The notes beneath the pieces were generated by a model, which was given only the letters and a program-made list of their open reading frames with translations, did no database searches and had not been told where the DNA came from. Shown here piece after piece: positions 29,056-40,873 of a stretch of DNA of 64,000 nt (the first letter of the stretch is position 1; the number at the start of each line of letters is the position of its first letter). The DNA is taken from assembly GCF_900573885.1 (NCBI RefSeq), contig NZ_UPSE01000493.1, positions 186,001 to 250,000 of the forward strand. Reading direction: 5' to 3'. The translations under genes and the position numbers were made by a program. Origin of the DNA: Pseudomonas viridiflava (GTDB lineage: Bacteria; Pseudomonadota; Gammaproteobacteria; Pseudomonadales; Pseudomonadaceae).

Positions 29056-29520
29056 CTAGCGGCCGTTTTGTACGTCGACGACGACCTGGTAAAGACTTTC
29101 GCTGGTCGGTGCGTGGCGCAATTGCTCACGAACCTCGCTGCGATCGAGCATGCTGGCGATCTGGCGAAGCAGCTCCAGGTGTTCGTCGGTAGCGGCTTCA
29201 GGCACCAGCAGCACGAACAGCAAGTCGACCGGCGCGCCGTCGATGGCGTCGAAATCGACAGCAGAGTCGAGGCGCAGCAGGGCGCTGATGGGAGCGGTGC
29301 AACCGGGCAGGCGGCAATGGGGAATGGCGATGCCATTGCCAAAGCCGGTGGAGCCGAGCTTTTCGCGCGCCACCAGACTTTCGAAGATGTCCTGGCCATC
29401 GAGGTCGGGCAATTCGCGAGCGACCAGGTTGGCGATTTGTTCGAGTACGCGCTTTTTGCTGCCTCCCGGCACGCTCACGAGGGAGCGGCCGGGGGTCAGG
29501 ATATTTTCAAGTCGGATCAT
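29056..29520 (-). CDS. ptsN: PTS IIA-like nitrogen regulatory protein PtsN (EIIA-Ntr)
   Basis: A 154-residue EIIA of the fructose/mannitol type with the phospho-histidine H68 in GNGIAIPHCRLPGC. It is the end-point of the nitrogen PTS and regulates potassium, carbon storage and stress functions by protein contacts. It lies 14 nt after hpf and 18 nt before rapZ. Confidence 0.96.
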   Translation of the reverse strand: MIRLENILTPGRSLVSVPGGSKKRVLEQIANLVARELPDLDGQDIFESLVAREKLGSTGFGNGIAIPHCRLPGCTAPISALLRLDSAVDFDAIDGAPVDLLFVLLVPEAATDEHLELLRQIASMLDRSEVREQLRHAPTSESLYQVVVDVQNGR

Positions 29521-29534
29521 GGGTTGGGATGGTG

Positions 29535-29843
29535 TCAGCGAGCTGTGGCGCCTTGCAGGCGACCCAGTTGCTTTTCCTTATGTTTGATAAGTTGGCGGTC
29601 GAGTTTGTCGGTGAGTAGATCGATGGCTGCGTACATGTCGTCATGTTCGGCGTTGGCGACTACTTCGCCCCCGGCGATGTGCAAAGTCGCTTCGATTTTC
29701 TGCTTGAGCTTCTCGACCTCCATGGTCACTTGCACGTTGGTGATCTTGTCGAAGTGGCGTTCCAATCGACTGAGCTTCTCGTCGATGTAGTCGCGTAGGG
29801 CGTCGGTCACATCCAGCTGATGTCCACTGATGTTGACTTGCAT
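29535..29843 (-). CDS. hpf: Short ribosome hibernation promoting factor
   Basis: A 102-residue S30AE-domain protein (MQVNISGHQLDVTDALRDYI, GEVVANAEHDDMYAAIDLLTDKLDRQL). The short form has no C-terminal dimerisation domain, so 100S formation would also need RMF, which is not in this window. It follows rpoN by 138 nt. Confidence 0.95.
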   Translation of the reverse strand: MQVNISGHQLDVTDALRDYIDEKLSRLERHFDKITNVQVTMEVEKLKQKIEATLHIAGGEVVANAEHDDMYAAIDLLTDKLDRQLIKHKEKQLGRLQGATAR

Positions 29844-29981
29844 ACCGCTTTCTCCTTATTGCCGTGTGTAAGAGACAAGCTATCGGGCTTGTCGCCGGAA
29901 CACTTTGGCCTTGGATCAGTGTAGCCGTCTTGCCGGAGCAGGGTTCGCGGGGCAGATGCCGGTGCGAACCGTGCGAGGCGT

Positions 29982-31493
29982 TTACATCAGTCGCTTACGT
30001 TCACTGGAAGGCGCTATCCCGAGGGATTCGCGGTATTTGGCGACTGTGCGACGGGCTACCTGAATGCCCTGTGCCTCCAGTAAACCAGCGATCTTGCTGT
30101 CACTCAACGGCTTTTTCGCATTTTCCGCCGCAACCAGTTTTTTGATGATTGCGCGTATCGCCGTGGACGAGCATTCGCCGCCTTCGGAGGTGCTGACGTG
30201 GCTGGAGAAGAAGTACTTCAGCTCGTAAATGCCACGCGGGGTGTGCATGAATTTCTGCGTGGTAACGCGCGAGATGGTTGATTCGTGCATGCCCACCGCT
30301 TCGGCGATGTCATGCAGAACCAGCGGTTTCATGGCTTCGTCACCGTAGTCGAGGAAGCCGCGTTGATGCTCGACGATCTGGCTGGCCACTTTCATCAGCG
30401 TTTCGTTGCGGCTCTGCAGGCTCTTGATAAACCAGCGCGCCTCTTGCAACTGATTGCGCATGAACGTGTTGTCGGCGCTGGAATCGGCGCGACGAACGAA
30501 ACCGGCGTACTGGGGATTGACCCGTAGCTTGGGCATCGCTTCCTGGTTCAGTTCCACCAGCCAGCGGTCGTTGTGCTTGCGCACGATGACGTCAGGCACC
30601 ACGTACTCCGGCTCGCTCGCTTCAATTTGCGAACCCGGGCGCGGGTTGAGGCTTTGAATCAGTTCGATCACCTGACGCAGCTCGTCTTCCTTGAGCTTCA
30701 TGCGGCGCATCAGTTGGCTGTAGTCGCGGTTGCCGAGCAGGTCGAGATAATCGCCTGCCAGGCGCTGCGCTTCGGCCAGCCATGGGGTTTTTGTCGGCAA
30801 TTGGCGCAGTTGCAGCAACAGGCATTCACGCAGGTCGCGGGCGCCAATGCCGGAGGGCTCGAATTGCTGGATGCGGTGCAGTACCGCTTCCACTTCGTCG
30901 AGCTCGATATCCAGTTCAGGGTCGAACGCGTCCAGAACTTCTTCGAGGGTTTCTTCCAGGTAGCCCTGGTCGTTGATGCAGTCGATCAGCGTGACGGCAA
31001 TCAGGCGGTCCTTGTCGGACATGGGCGCCAGATTGAGCTGCCAGAGCATGTGGCTTTGCAGGCTCTCGCCGGCCGAAGTACGGGTGGTGAAGTCCCACTC
31101 GTCATCGTCGTTGGAGGGCAGGCTGCTGGCGCTGGTCTGGTAGATGTCTTCCCATGCGGTGTCGACGGGAAGCTCATTTGGAATGCGTTCGCCCCATTCG
31201 CCATCTTCCAGGTTGTCGACGGTGGGCGCCGAGGTTTCCTGATAGCTGGTGTCCTGGTAGGACTCTTCGTTGTTCGGCGCTGGCGGTGCGCTTTCGGCAC
31301 CATCGGCCAGCGGATCGCTGTTATCGAAGTCCTCGCCTTCTTCCTGGCGTTCGAGCATGGGATTTGACTCCAGCGCCTCCTGAATCTCTTGTTGAAGATC
31401 CAGCGTGGACAGTTGGAGTAAGCGGATGGCTTGTTGCAGCTGCGGTGTCATCGTCAGCTGCTGGCCCATTTTTAGGACGAGCGATGGTTTCAT
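29982..31493 (-). CDS. rpoN: RNA polymerase sigma-54 factor RpoN
   Basis: A 503-residue sigma-54. Region I is the Gln/Leu-rich activator domain ([21 protein letters not shown]), region II is acidic (about 50-110), and region III has the core-binding part, the helix-turn-helix ([18 protein letters not shown]) and the RpoN box ([10 protein letters not shown]) near the end. It drives nitrogen, flagellar and many other genes with AAA+ activators. The start ATG has no clear purine-rich ribosome site (CCCCCTCC precedes it), so initiation may be weak. Confidence 0.97.
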   Translation of the reverse strand: MKPSLVLKMGQQLTMTPQLQQAIRLLQLSTLDLQQEIQEALESNPMLERQEEGEDFDNSDPLADGAESAPPAPNNEESYQDTSYQETSAPTVDNLEDGEWGERIPNELPVDTAWEDIYQTSASSLPSNDDDEWDFTTRTSAGESLQSHMLWQLNLAPMSDKDRLIAVTLIDCINDQGYLEETLEEVLDAFDPELDIELDEVEAVLHRIQQFEPSGIGARDLRECLLLQLRQLPTKTPWLAEAQRLAGDYLDLLGNRDYSQLMRRMKLKEDELRQVIELIQSLNPRPGSQIEASEPEYVVPDVIVRKHNDRWLVELNQEAMPKLRVNPQYAGFVRRADSSADNTFMRNQLQEARWFIKSLQSRNETLMKVASQIVEHQRGFLDYGDEAMKPLVLHDIAEAVGMHESTISRVTTQKFMHTPRGIYELKYFFSSHVSTSEGGECSSTAIRAIIKKLVAAENAKKPLSDSKIAGLLEAQGIQVARRTVAKYRESLGIAPSSERKRLM

Positions 31494-31652
31494 GGAGGGG
31501 GCTTAAGACCTTATTCGCCGGCGCATACGCGCTTCCACAACGAGGGCGCCGAAGCGCCACCAGGAAGCAAATTATATGCCTATGTTTGAGGTGTTTGCCT
31601 AGTCCTCAATCGAAGTCTGTAGTGCACACCTGAATGTGGCTACAGAAGAGTC

Positions 31653-32378
31653 TTACAGACGGAACTCGTGACCCAGATAAACCTCTTTCACCAACTGGTT
31701 GGCGAGGATGGTTTCAGCGTCGCCTTCTGCAATCAACTGACCGTCGTTGACGATATAGGCGGTCTCGCAGATATCCAGCGTTTCACGCACGTTGTGGTCG
31801 GTGATCAGCACGCCAATGCCTTTGGCCTTGAGGTGATGAATGATCTGTTTGATGTCGCCCACCGAGATTGGGTCAACGCCTGCGAAGGGTTCATCGAGCA
31901 GGATGAACTTTGGCGCAGTGGCCAGCGCACGGGCGATTTCCACGCGTCGGCGTTCGCCGCCGGACAGACTCATGCCGAGGTTGTCGCGAATATGGGTGAT
32001 GTGGAATTCCTGCAGCAGGCTTTCCAGCTCTTTGCGGCGACCGGCGCTGTCGAGTTCTTTGCGGGTTTCGAGGATGGCCATGATGTTGTCGGCCACCGAC
32101 AGCTTGCGGAAAATCGACGCTTCCTGCGGCAGGTAGCCGATGCCGGCGCGGGCGCGGCCATGCATGGGCAGGTGGGTGACGTCTTGCTGGTCGATCAGTA
32201 CACGGCCCTGATCGGCATTGACCAGACCGACGATCATGTAGAAGCAGGTGGTTTTGCCGGCGCCGTTAGGACCAAGCAGGCCAACGATCTGGCCGCTTTC
32301 AATCGACAGGCTGACATCACGAACCACCTGGCGGCCTTTGTAGGCTTTGGCCAGGTGTTGGGCTTTGAGAATTGCCAT
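31653..32378 (-). CDS. lptB: LPS export ABC transporter ATP-binding protein LptB
   Basis: A 241-residue ATPase with Walker A (GPNGAGKTT), signature (LSGGERRR) and Walker B ([13 protein letters not shown]). It powers LptFG to extract lipopolysaccharide from the inner membrane. Its ATG overlaps the lptA stop by one nucleotide. The lptCAB-rpoN order is conserved in gammaproteobacteria. Confidence 0.97.
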   Translation of the reverse strand: MAILKAQHLAKAYKGRQVVRDVSLSIESGQIVGLLGPNGAGKTTCFYMIVGLVNADQGRVLIDQQDVTHLPMHGRARAGIGYLPQEASIFRKLSVADNIMAILETRKELDSAGRRKELESLLQEFHITHIRDNLGMSLSGGERRRVEIARALATAPKFILLDEPFAGVDPISVGDIKQIIHHLKAKGIGVLITDHNVRETLDICETAYIVNDGQLIAEGDAETILANQLVKEVYLGHEFRL

Positions 32379-32950
32379 TACTGCGCCTGTGGGTCGGCTG
32401 GCTGGGCACCAGCGGGTTTGTTCTTGGGCTGGATAACCATGTCGATACGTGGGCGCGGCGTGGTCACGTTGGTGCCATTGGCTCGGCCGGCGTTAACGAT
32501 CTGGCGCTGGGTGTCGTAGACGATCTTCTCGCCCTCGAAGGTGTTGCCTTCCTGAATCACCTTGGCCTGGTCGATCAGCACGATGCGGTCTTTCTCGGCA
32601 AAGTACTGGATGGTCAGGCCGTACGCCTTGACGATCTCTTTGTCTGCCGCTGGCTTCTGCTCGTAGTACGCAGGGGTACCCACGGCGGTGAACACTTCGA
32701 TATCGCCGCTGCCGTTTTGCGTGATGGTCACCGTGTGGCCGGTGATTTTCATGCTGCCTTGCGTGATCACCACGTCGCCGCGGTAAACGGCTACGCCTTT
32801 TTTGTCGTCGAGTTCAGCGCTGTCGGCCTGCACGCGAATCGGTTGCTCGCGGTCCGTTGGCAACGCCCAGGCGCTGGAGCTGGCAATCGCCGCACCCAGA
32901 CTCATGAGCAAAGACAGGGTGTGAAGGGAGAATTTATTAACGAACCTCAT
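32378..32950 (-). CDS. lptA: LPS transport periplasmic protein LptA (LptH)
   Basis: A 190-residue periplasmic OstA-domain protein with a signal peptide (cleavage after AWA, before LPTDRE) and the beta-jellyroll repeats ([21 protein letters not shown]). It forms the filament that carries lipopolysaccharide across the periplasm. In P. aeruginosa the homolog is called LptH. It overlaps lptC by 14 nt and lptB by 1 nt. Confidence 0.95.
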   Translation of the reverse strand: MRFVNKFSLHTLSLLMSLGAAIASSSAWALPTDREQPIRVQADSAELDDKKGVAVYRGDVVITQGSMKITGHTVTITQNGSGDIEVFTAVGTPAYYEQKPAADKEIVKAYGLTIQYFAEKDRIVLIDQAKVIQEGNTFEGEKIVYDTQRQIVNAGRANGTNVTTPRPRIDMVIQPKNKPAGAQPADPQAQ

Positions 32951-33506
32951 GCTGGCCTCTTACGTTGGACAGCAGGAGCACCCGGCTGTCTTTCAAATAC
33001 GCTTTCATTCCGTTAGCCGTGGTCACTCCATTGGCGGCCTCGATTCTAACGGCTTGCTGGGTCTGCGCAAATTCCTTGTCCGGGAACACGGTCATGCGAC
33101 TGCTGGTAATGATGGTCGGGCGATTCTTTTCGTCGGTGCGGGCGATGCGCACGTTGTCGATCAGTTCGACCTCGGTGCCGCCGGGCGACACTTCGCCGCG
33201 CTCGCTTTTCACATGCCAGGGCTGCTCGGTGCCGCGATAGAGCAAGAGGTCGGGCTTGGTCACCAGGCTCTTGTCGCTGTCTTTGAGATGCTCGACCTTG
33301 TCGCTGGTCATCTCGTAGCGCAGCTTGCCATCGATCTGGTATTCGACGCTTTTGGCGTTGATGACGTAGAAGTCGACGGCGTTGTCGGTGCTGGCCTGCG
33401 GCTTCTGCTCAAGCAGACTCTCCGGGTTCAGGTTCCAGTAACCGAGCGCGGCAACCAGCAGCGCGGCGAGGCCGAACGATAAGGTAAGAAGCAGTTTGCG
33501 CAGCAT
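32937..33506 (-). CDS. lptC: LPS export ABC transporter periplasmic protein LptC
   Basis: A 189-residue bitopic protein (membrane segment about 5-24, LLTLSFGLAALLVAALGYW) with a periplasmic OstA-like fold (DFYVINAKSVEYQIDGKLRYEM). It receives lipopolysaccharide from LptBFG and hands it to LptA. It lies 8 nt after kdsC. Confidence 0.95.
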   Translation of the reverse strand: MLRKLLLTLSFGLAALLVAALGYWNLNPESLLEQKPQASTDNAVDFYVINAKSVEYQIDGKLRYEMTSDKVEHLKDSDKSLVTKPDLLLYRGTEQPWHVKSERGEVSPGGTEVELIDNVRIARTDEKNRPTIITSSRMTVFPDKEFAQTQQAVRIEAANGVTTANGMKAYLKDSRVLLLSNVRGQHEVR

Positions 33507-33514
33507 GATCGGCT

Positions 33515-34039
33515 CTATAGATAGGCGGCTTGCGCCGCTTCGAGGTTGCCCTGCGCTTGCAGGATCAGCTCGCAGAATTCCCGGGCAGCGCCTTCACCGC
33601 CACGGGCCTGGGTCACACCATGGGCATGTTGACGGACAAAATCATTGGCATTGGCGACAGCCATGCCCAGGCCGACACGTCGAATGACCGGCAGATCGGG
33701 CAGGTCGTCGCCCAGATAGGCGACTTGCTCGTAGCTCAGGCCCAGTTCGCCGAGAAGCTCATCAAGCACAACCATCTTGTCTTCACGCCCCTGATACAGG
33801 TGCTGAATACCCAGATTCTGCGCGCGACGCTCAACAACCGGCGTTTTGCGGCCGCTGATGATGGCGGTCCGCACGCCGGAGTTGATCAGCATCTTGATGC
33901 CCTGACCATCCAGCGTATTGAAGGTTTTGAATTCGCTGCCATCGACGAGGAAGTACAGCTTGCCGTCAGTCAGCACACCGTCTACGTCGAAAACCGCCAG
34001 TTTGATGGCCTTGCCGCGTTGCAATAGATCAGCACTCAT
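33515..34039 (-). CDS. kdsC: 3-deoxy-D-manno-octulosonate 8-phosphate phosphatase KdsC
   Basis: A 174-residue HAD-family phosphatase (catalytic D18 and D20 in AVFDVDGVLTDG; EVAYLGDDLPDLP-type motif near 120). It converts KDO-8-phosphate to KDO for the lipopolysaccharide core. It is a small HAD without cap, tetrameric in the family. The ATG abuts the kdsD stop. Confidence 0.95.
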   Translation of the reverse strand: MSADLLQRGKAIKLAVFDVDGVLTDGKLYFLVDGSEFKTFNTLDGQGIKMLINSGVRTAIISGRKTPVVERRAQNLGIQHLYQGREDKMVVLDELLGELGLSYEQVAYLGDDLPDLPVIRRVGLGMAVANANDFVRQHAHGVTQARGGEGAAREFCELILQAQGNLEAAQAAYL

Positions 34040-35013
34040 TACATCACTCCGGCGCGCAGCAGGTCGCCCAGGTTGAAGGCCCCTATTGGGCGGTCTTGGT
34101 CATCGACCACAATCAGTGCGCCGATTTTGTGGTCTTCCATGATTTTCAATGCTTCGGCCGCGAGCATTTCCGCGCGGGCAGTTTTGCCGTGCGCGGTCAT
34201 AACGTCGTCGATGGTGGCCTGACGGATATCCAGGTCGCGGTCCAGCGTGCGGCGCAAATCGCCGTCGGTAAAAATCCCGGCCAGCGTGCCATCGGCTTCG
34301 AGCACGGCGGTCATGCCGAGGCCCTTGCGGGTCATTTCCATTAACGCGTCGCGCAGCAAAGTACCGCGTTGCACCTTCGGAAGCTGCTCGCCGGTGTGCA
34401 TTACGTTTTCCACTTTCAGCAGAAGACGACGGCCAAGCGCTCCACCCGGGTGGGAAAAGGCGAAATCTTCAGCAGTAAAGCCGCGCGCTTCCAGTAGGGC
34501 GATGGCGAGAGCGTCGCCAAGAACAAGGGAAGCGGTGGTGGACGAGGTGGGTGCCAGATTCAGTGGGCAGGCTTCCTGCGCCACGCGCGCGTCAAGGTTG
34601 ACTTCGGCGGCTTTGGCCAGCGGCGAATCGGGGTTGCCGGTCATGCTGATAAGCGTGATGCCCAGGCGTTTGATCAACGGCAGCAGGGTCACGATTTCGG
34701 CCGTGGAGCCGGAGTTGGAGAGGGCCAGCACCACGTCGTCCGGGGTGATCATGCCCATGTCGCCATGGCTGGCCTCGGCCGGGTGGACGAAAAACGAGGT
34801 GGTGCCAGTGCTGGCAAGGGTCGCGGCAATCTTGTTGCCGATGTGCCCGGACTTGCCCATGCCGACCACAACCACGCGGCCTTTGCTGGCCAGAATCAGT
34901 TCGCAAGCCTTGACGAAGGCTGCGTCAATGCGTGGAAGCAGGCCTTCCACCGCTTCGATTTCAAGGCGCACGGTGCGCAGTGCCGATTGGATCAGGTCGT
35001 TGGTCTGGTTCAT
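34039..35013 (-). CDS. kdsD: D-arabinose 5-phosphate isomerase KdsD
   Basis: A 324-residue enzyme with an N-terminal SIS domain (VVVGMGKSGHIGNKIAATLASTG cut short here to its G-rich core, GMGKSGHIGNK) and two C-terminal CBS domains. It makes arabinose 5-phosphate from ribulose 5-phosphate, the first committed step to KDO. I chose ATG 35013; a TTG four codons upstream is possible. It starts the kdsD-kdsC-lptC-lptA-lptB run, divergent from mlaF. Confidence 0.95.
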   Translation of the reverse strand: MNQTNDLIQSALRTVRLEIEAVEGLLPRIDAAFVKACELILASKGRVVVVGMGKSGHIGNKIAATLASTGTTSFFVHPAEASHGDMGMITPDDVVLALSNSGSTAEIVTLLPLIKRLGITLISMTGNPDSPLAKAAEVNLDARVAQEACPLNLAPTSSTTASLVLGDALAIALLEARGFTAEDFAFSHPGGALGRRLLLKVENVMHTGEQLPKVQRGTLLRDALMEMTRKGLGMTAVLEADGTLAGIFTDGDLRRTLDRDLDIRQATIDDVMTAHGKTARAEMLAAEALKIMEDHKIGALIVVDDQDRPIGAFNLGDLLRAGVM

Positions 35014-35277
35014 AGCTGGAGACAATGGCCGCTTGAAAAGGCGGGGATTATAACGACAAAGCCCGTCGGGCTCATCCTGAATGTAGGAGCGTTCATATAG
35101 CCATGACTTCGTCGCACTTCACACACTCGGTGACAGCTTTGCCGTTGCGGGGTGTTTCCGCCTTGGGCGCGGCTGGATGCCGGTGATATAGTTGCCGCCC
35201 TATCCGGCATGTTCACTCCCGTGGTGTCCCCACCGTGAGACATGGCGTCCGATAGGCGGCTGCACTAAGGAGTTCAG

Positions 35278-36087
35278 ATGAGTGCCGATCACGCCTACGC
35301 GGTCGAGCTGAAGGGCGTGTCCTTCATGCGCGGTTCGCGCAGCATTTTCAAGAATGTCGATATTTCCATTCCTCGCGGCAAGGTCACCGGCATCATGGGG
35401 CCTTCCGGGAGTGGTAAAACCACCTTGCTCCGTTTGATGGGCGCCCAGCTGCGGCCCGCTAGCGGCCAAGTGCTGGTGAACGGCCAGAATTTGCCGGACC
35501 TGTCTCGCAGCGATCTCTTCGATATGCGCAAACAAATGGGTGTGCTGTTTCAAAGCGGCGCGCTGTTCACCGATCTCGACGTGTTCGAGAACGTGGCCTT
35601 TCCTCTGCGCGTGCACACCGAACTTCCCGAAGACATGATTCGCGACATCGTCTTGATGAAGCTCCAGGCAGTCGGCCTGCGCGGCGCCTTCGAGCTGATG
35701 CCGGACGAGCTCTCGGGCGGCATGAAACGCCGCGTTGCCCTGGCCCGCGCCATCGCGCTGGACCCGCAAATTCTTATGTATGACGAACCCTTTGTGGGCC
35801 AGGATCCGGTCGCCATGGGCATTCTCGTGCGCCTGATTCGACTGCTCAACGATGCGCTGGGTATTACCAGTATCGTGGTGTCCCACGACCTCGCCGAAAC
35901 CGCCAGCATCGCCGACTACCTGTATGTAGTGGGCGACACTCAGGTGCTCGGTCACGGCACGCCGAAGGAATTGATGGAGTCGGATAACCCGCGCATCCGT
36001 CAGTTCATGAAAGGCGTGGCCGATGGCCCGGTGCCGTTCCATTTCCCGGCTGCGGATTACCGCGACGACCTGTTGGGGACGCGTTGA
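35278..36087 (+). CDS. mlaF: Phospholipid ABC transporter ATP-binding protein MlaF
   Basis: A 269-residue ATPase with Walker A (GPSGSGKTT), signature (LSGGMKRR) and Walker B ([13 protein letters not shown]). It is the motor of the MlaFEDB complex, which keeps phospholipids out of the outer leaflet; the Pseudomonas putida homolog is Ttg2A, named for toluene tolerance. AAGGAG lies 7 nt before the ATG. It overlaps mlaE by one nucleotide. Confidence 0.96.
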   Translation: MSADHAYAVELKGVSFMRGSRSIFKNVDISIPRGKVTGIMGPSGSGKTTLLRLMGAQLRPASGQVLVNGQNLPDLSRSDLFDMRKQMGVLFQSGALFTDLDVFENVAFPLRVHTELPEDMIRDIVLMKLQAVGLRGAFELMPDELSGGMKRRVALARAIALDPQILMYDEPFVGQDPVAMGILVRLIRLLNDALGITSIVVSHDLAETASIADYLYVVGDTQVLGHGTPKELMESDNPRIRQFMKGVADGPVPFHFPAADYRDDLLGTR

Positions 36088-36887
36088 TGCGCAGAAAAAC
36101 CATTGGCGAACGTATTCGCCTGCTTGGCCGTGCCGGCATCGACGTGGTCGGTTCGCTCGGCAGTTCCACCCTGTTTCTGCTGCGCGCACTGTTCGGTCGG
36201 GGCAATGTCGGCAATGGCTTCGGTCATTTGCTGGTCAAGCAATTGTTCTCGGTCGGCGTGATGTCGCTCGTCATCATCGTTGTGTCGGGTTTGTTCATTG
36301 GCATGGTGCTGGCGCTGCAAGGCTTCAATATTTTGTCCAGCTACGGTTCCGAGCAGGCAGTGGGGCAGATGGTTGCGCTGACGCTGCTGCGTGAGCTTGG
36401 GCCAGTGGTGACCGCGTTGCTGTTCGCCGGTCGCGCGGGTTCGGCACTGACCGCTGAAATCGGCAACATGAAATCTACCGAGCAACTGTCGAGCCTGGAA
36501 ATGATCGGCGTCGATCCGCTCAAGTACATCATCGCGCCGCGCCTTTGGGCCGGTTTCATCTCGCTGCCGCTGTTGACCATGATTTTCTGCGTGGTCGGCA
36601 TCTGGGGCGGCGCCATGGTGGCCGTGGACTGGCTGGGTGTGTTTGAAGGCTCGTTCTGGGCCAATATGCAGAACAGCGTGTCGTTCGAGAAGGATGTGCT
36701 CAACGGCCTGACCAAAAGTATCGTGTTTGCCTTTGTAGTGACCTGGATCGCTGTGTTCCAGGGTTACGACTGTGAGCCCACGTCTGAAGGGATCAGTCGC
36801 GCTACCACCAAAACAGTGGTTTATGCCTCGCTTGCCGTGCTGGGCCTGGACTTCATCTTGACCGCCTTGATGTTTGGAGACTTCTGA
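36087..36887 (+). CDS. mlaE: Phospholipid ABC transporter permease MlaE
   Basis: A 266-residue MlaE-family permease with about five membrane segments and the conserved motif [20 protein letters not shown] followed by [10 protein letters not shown]. The start is ATG 36087, in the stop of mlaF (TGATG). It ends in the start codon of mlaD, so the operon is tightly coupled. Confidence 0.96.
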   Translation: MRRKTIGERIRLLGRAGIDVVGSLGSSTLFLLRALFGRGNVGNGFGHLLVKQLFSVGVMSLVIIVVSGLFIGMVLALQGFNILSSYGSEQAVGQMVALTLLRELGPVVTALLFAGRAGSALTAEIGNMKSTEQLSSLEMIGVDPLKYIIAPRLWAGFISLPLLTMIFCVVGIWGGAMVAVDWLGVFEGSFWANMQNSVSFEKDVLNGLTKSIVFAFVVTWIAVFQGYDCEPTSEGISRATTKTVVYASLAVLGLDFILTALMFGDF

Positions 36888-37354
36888 TGCAAAACCGCAC
36901 CCTGGAAATCGGTGTCGGCCTGTTCCTCTTGGCCGGTCTGCTGGCCTTGCTGCTCCTGGCATTGCGCGTCAGTGGCCTGACGGTCGGCGCAGGACAAGAC
37001 ACCTACAAGCTGTACGCCAATTTCGAAAACCTGGCCGGGCTCACCGTGCGCGCCAAGGTGACCATGGCCGGTGTCGGCATCGGCAAGGTCACCGCCATTG
37101 ACCTGGACCGCGACACCTTTACCGGTCGCGTCACCATGGAACTGGAAAAGCGTGTGGATAACCTGCCGGCCGACTCGACCGCGTCTATCCTCACTGCCGG
37201 TTTGCTGGGCGAGAAGTACATCGGCATCAGCGTGGGCGGCGACGAAGCGCTGCTCAAGGATGGCGGAACCATTCACGACACCCAGTCGTCGTTAGTACTG
37301 GAAGACTTGATCGGCAAGTTCCTGATCAACTCGGTTAACAAAGAATCCAAGTGA
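36887..37354 (+). CDS. mlaD: Phospholipid transport MCE protein MlaD
   Basis: A 155-residue protein with one N-terminal membrane segment (VGLFLLAGLLALLLLAL) and a single MCE domain (KLYANFENLAGLTVRAKVTMAGVGIGKV). It forms a hexameric ring over MlaE in the periplasm. Usual length for the family. Confidence 0.96.
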   Translation: MQNRTLEIGVGLFLLAGLLALLLLALRVSGLTVGAGQDTYKLYANFENLAGLTVRAKVTMAGVGIGKVTAIDLDRDTFTGRVTMELEKRVDNLPADSTASILTAGLLGEKYIGISVGGDEALLKDGGTIHDTQSSLVLEDLIGKFLINSVNKESK

Positions 37355-37365
37355 GGAATACAGGC

Positions 37366-38022
37366 ATGGTTAGCGCTCTGCGTCGCGGTTTGCTGGTGCT
37401 GTTGGCAGTTTTTCCCCTGTTGGCGGTGGCAGACCAGGCCGCTCAACAGATTGTGGAAAAAACCACCAACGAGCTGTTGAGCGACCTCAAGGCCAATAAA
37501 GACCAGTACAAGGCCGACCCACAGAAGTTTTACGACTCGCTGAACCGCATCATCGGGCCAGTGGTGGATGCCGACGGCATCTCCCGCAGCATCATGACCG
37601 TCAAATACTCGCGCAATGCCACACCGGCGCAGATGAAGCGTTTCCAGGAAAACTTCAAACGCAGCCTGATGGAGTTCTACGGCAACGCCTTGCTGGAATA
37701 CAACAATCAGGACATCCGCGTACTGCCGAGCAGCGCCAAGCAATCCGACCCGGACCGCACCAGCGTGAACATGGAAGTGCGTGACACCAAGGGCACCGTG
37801 TACCCGGTCAACTACACCATGACCAAAGTGAACGGTGAATGGATGCTGCGTAACGTGACCATCAACGGCATCAACATCGGCAAACTGTTCCGTGATCAAT
37901 TCGCCGACGCCATGCAGAAAAACGGCAACGATCTGGACAAAACCATCGACGGTTGGGCGCAGGTTGTAGCCAACGCCAAGAACACCGAAGAAGGGCAGAA
38001 GGCTGCCGGTAATGACGACTGA
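37366..38022 (+). CDS. mlaC: Phospholipid-binding periplasmic protein MlaC
   Basis: A 218-residue secreted protein (signal peptide ending AVA, before DQAAQQ) of the MlaC/Ttg2D fold. It ferries phospholipid between MlaD and the outer-membrane MlaA. I chose ATG 37366 because GAGGA lies about 8 nt upstream; a GTG at 37351 in the mlaD stop is the alternative. The 3' end overlaps mlaB by 11 nt. Confidence 0.95.
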   Translation: MVSALRRGLLVLLAVFPLLAVADQAAQQIVEKTTNELLSDLKANKDQYKADPQKFYDSLNRIIGPVVDADGISRSIMTVKYSRNATPAQMKRFQENFKRSLMEFYGNALLEYNNQDIRVLPSSAKQSDPDRTSVNMEVRDTKGTVYPVNYTMTKVNGEWMLRNVTINGINIGKLFRDQFADAMQKNGNDLDKTIDGWAQVVANAKNTEEGQKAAGNDD

Positions 38023-38323
38023 TAGCGTGATTCGCCAGCAGGCCGATGGCGTGCTGCAACTGGTTGGCGTGCTGGATTTCCGTACCGGTGCCACGCTGCG
38101 AAGCGAAGGCGAAAAGCTCATTCGCGCCACCCCGGCCGCTACCGTGGTGGTCGATTGCGCGCAGGTCGAGCATTCCAGCAGTGTGGGTTTGTCGCTGTTG
38201 CTGGCCTATATGCGCGTGGCCCAGCAGGCAGGCAAGCAGCTTTCTGTGCGCGGCTTGCCGGCGGACATGAAAAAAATTGCCGAGGTTTCCGGCCTGCTCG
38301 ACATTCTGCCGTTGCAGGCCTGA
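38012..38323 (+). CDS. mlaB: STAS-domain protein MlaB
   Basis: A 103-residue STAS-domain protein (VVVDCAQVEHSSSVGLSLLLAYM) that binds and stabilises MlaF in the transporter. The ATG is inside the end of mlaC. A possible terminator follows at 38366-38419. Confidence 0.92.
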   Translation: MTTDSVIRQQADGVLQLVGVLDFRTGATLRSEGEKLIRATPAATVVVDCAQVEHSSSVGLSLLLAYMRVAQQAGKQLSVRGLPADMKKIAEVSGLLDILPLQA

Positions 38324-38365
38324 GGCCGTTGCGCTGCCCGTTGCGGCGCCAGGTAGCAAAAAACC

Positions 38366-38419
38366 AAAGCCCTCTGTCACTGTTCCGTTTTCCGGGGTTC
38401 GCAGGCGGGGGGCTTTTTT
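38366..38419 (+). terminator. Possible terminator after mlaB
   Basis: AAAGCCC (38366-38372) can pair with GGGCTTT (38410-38416) and the stem is followed by more T. The loop is long (about 37 nt), so the call is tentative. It would separate mlaFEDCB from ibaG-murA. Confidence 0.4.
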
Positions 38420-38465
38420 GTATCATGGCCGACCCGCGCGCGTAGGGCGCCGATCGAGGTTTAGC

Positions 38466-39993
<1,528 letters not shown>

Positions 39994-40073
39994 TCGGCCA
40001 AGGCCTCGTTCGGCAGCGTGCCGGGCGGGGCTGCGCAACCGCTTGTATTCAGGTTTTAAGGACATCCCGCGCC

Positions 40074-40709
40074 ATGTTGACCATCGCCTTATCCAAAGGC
40101 CGCATTCTTGACGACACCCTGCCATTGCTCGCCAAGGCGGGGATCGTGCCGACCGAAAATCCGGACAAGAGCCGCAAGCTGATTATTCCCACCACTCAGG
40201 ACGACGTGCGTTTGCTGATCGTGCGGGCCACTGACGTGCCGACCTATGTCGAACACGGTGCAGCCGACCTCGGCGTAGCCGGCAAAGACGTGTTGCTGGA
40301 ATACGGCGGTCAGGGCCTGTACGAACCGCTGGACCTGAAAATTGCCCGCTGCAAGTTGATGACTGCTGGCGCCGTAGGCGTGCCGGAGCCCAAGGGCCGG
40401 CTGCGCGTGGCAACCAAGTTCGTCAATGTGGCCAAGCGTTACTACGCTGAGCAGGGCCGTCAGGTTGAAGTCATCAAGCTTTACGGCTCCATGGAACTCG
40501 CACCGCTGGTGGGCTTGGCCGACAAGATCATCGACGTCGTCGACACCGGCAATACCCTGAAAGCCAACGGTCTTGAAGCCCAGGAACTGATCGCTCACAT
40601 CAGCTCCCGCCTCATCGTCAACAAAGCCTCGATGAAGATGCAGCACGCGCGCATCCAGCAACTCATCGATACGTTGCGCGACGCAGTCGAAGCCAACCAC
40701 CAAAGCTGA
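40074..40709 (+). CDS. hisG: ATP phosphoribosyltransferase catalytic subunit HisG (short form)
   Basis: A 211-residue short-form HisG ([51 protein letters not shown]). It makes the first step of histidine synthesis. The C-terminal regulatory domain of the long form is absent, so activity needs HisZ, whose gene is not in this window. It is the first of hisG-hisD-hisC. Start ATG 40074 follows AAGGA. Confidence 0.95.
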   Translation: MLTIALSKGRILDDTLPLLAKAGIVPTENPDKSRKLIIPTTQDDVRLLIVRATDVPTYVEHGAADLGVAGKDVLLEYGGQGLYEPLDLKIARCKLMTAGAVGVPEPKGRLRVATKFVNVAKRYYAEQGRQVEVIKLYGSMELAPLVGLADKIIDVVDTGNTLKANGLEAQELIAHISSRLIVNKASMKMQHARIQQLIDTLRDAVEANHQS

Positions 40710-40873
40710 TACCTCTCCACGCGGCCATAAGTCGCGTGTGCCTATCCTCGTTATAGCCATTTATCTCGGGCGTCCACAGGATCGGCTTGGTAGCCTAGCG
40801 ACGCTCGAGAACCGGTTGGTCCGGCATTGGCCATCAACCGCTCTTAACGTCCCTGTCTATCACGAGGTCCGTC

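Noticed and set aside
29844..29981. Possible small RNA between hpf and rpoN
   Set aside because: The 138-nt gap has no clear promoter-terminator pair. It is as easily the 5' leader of hpf.
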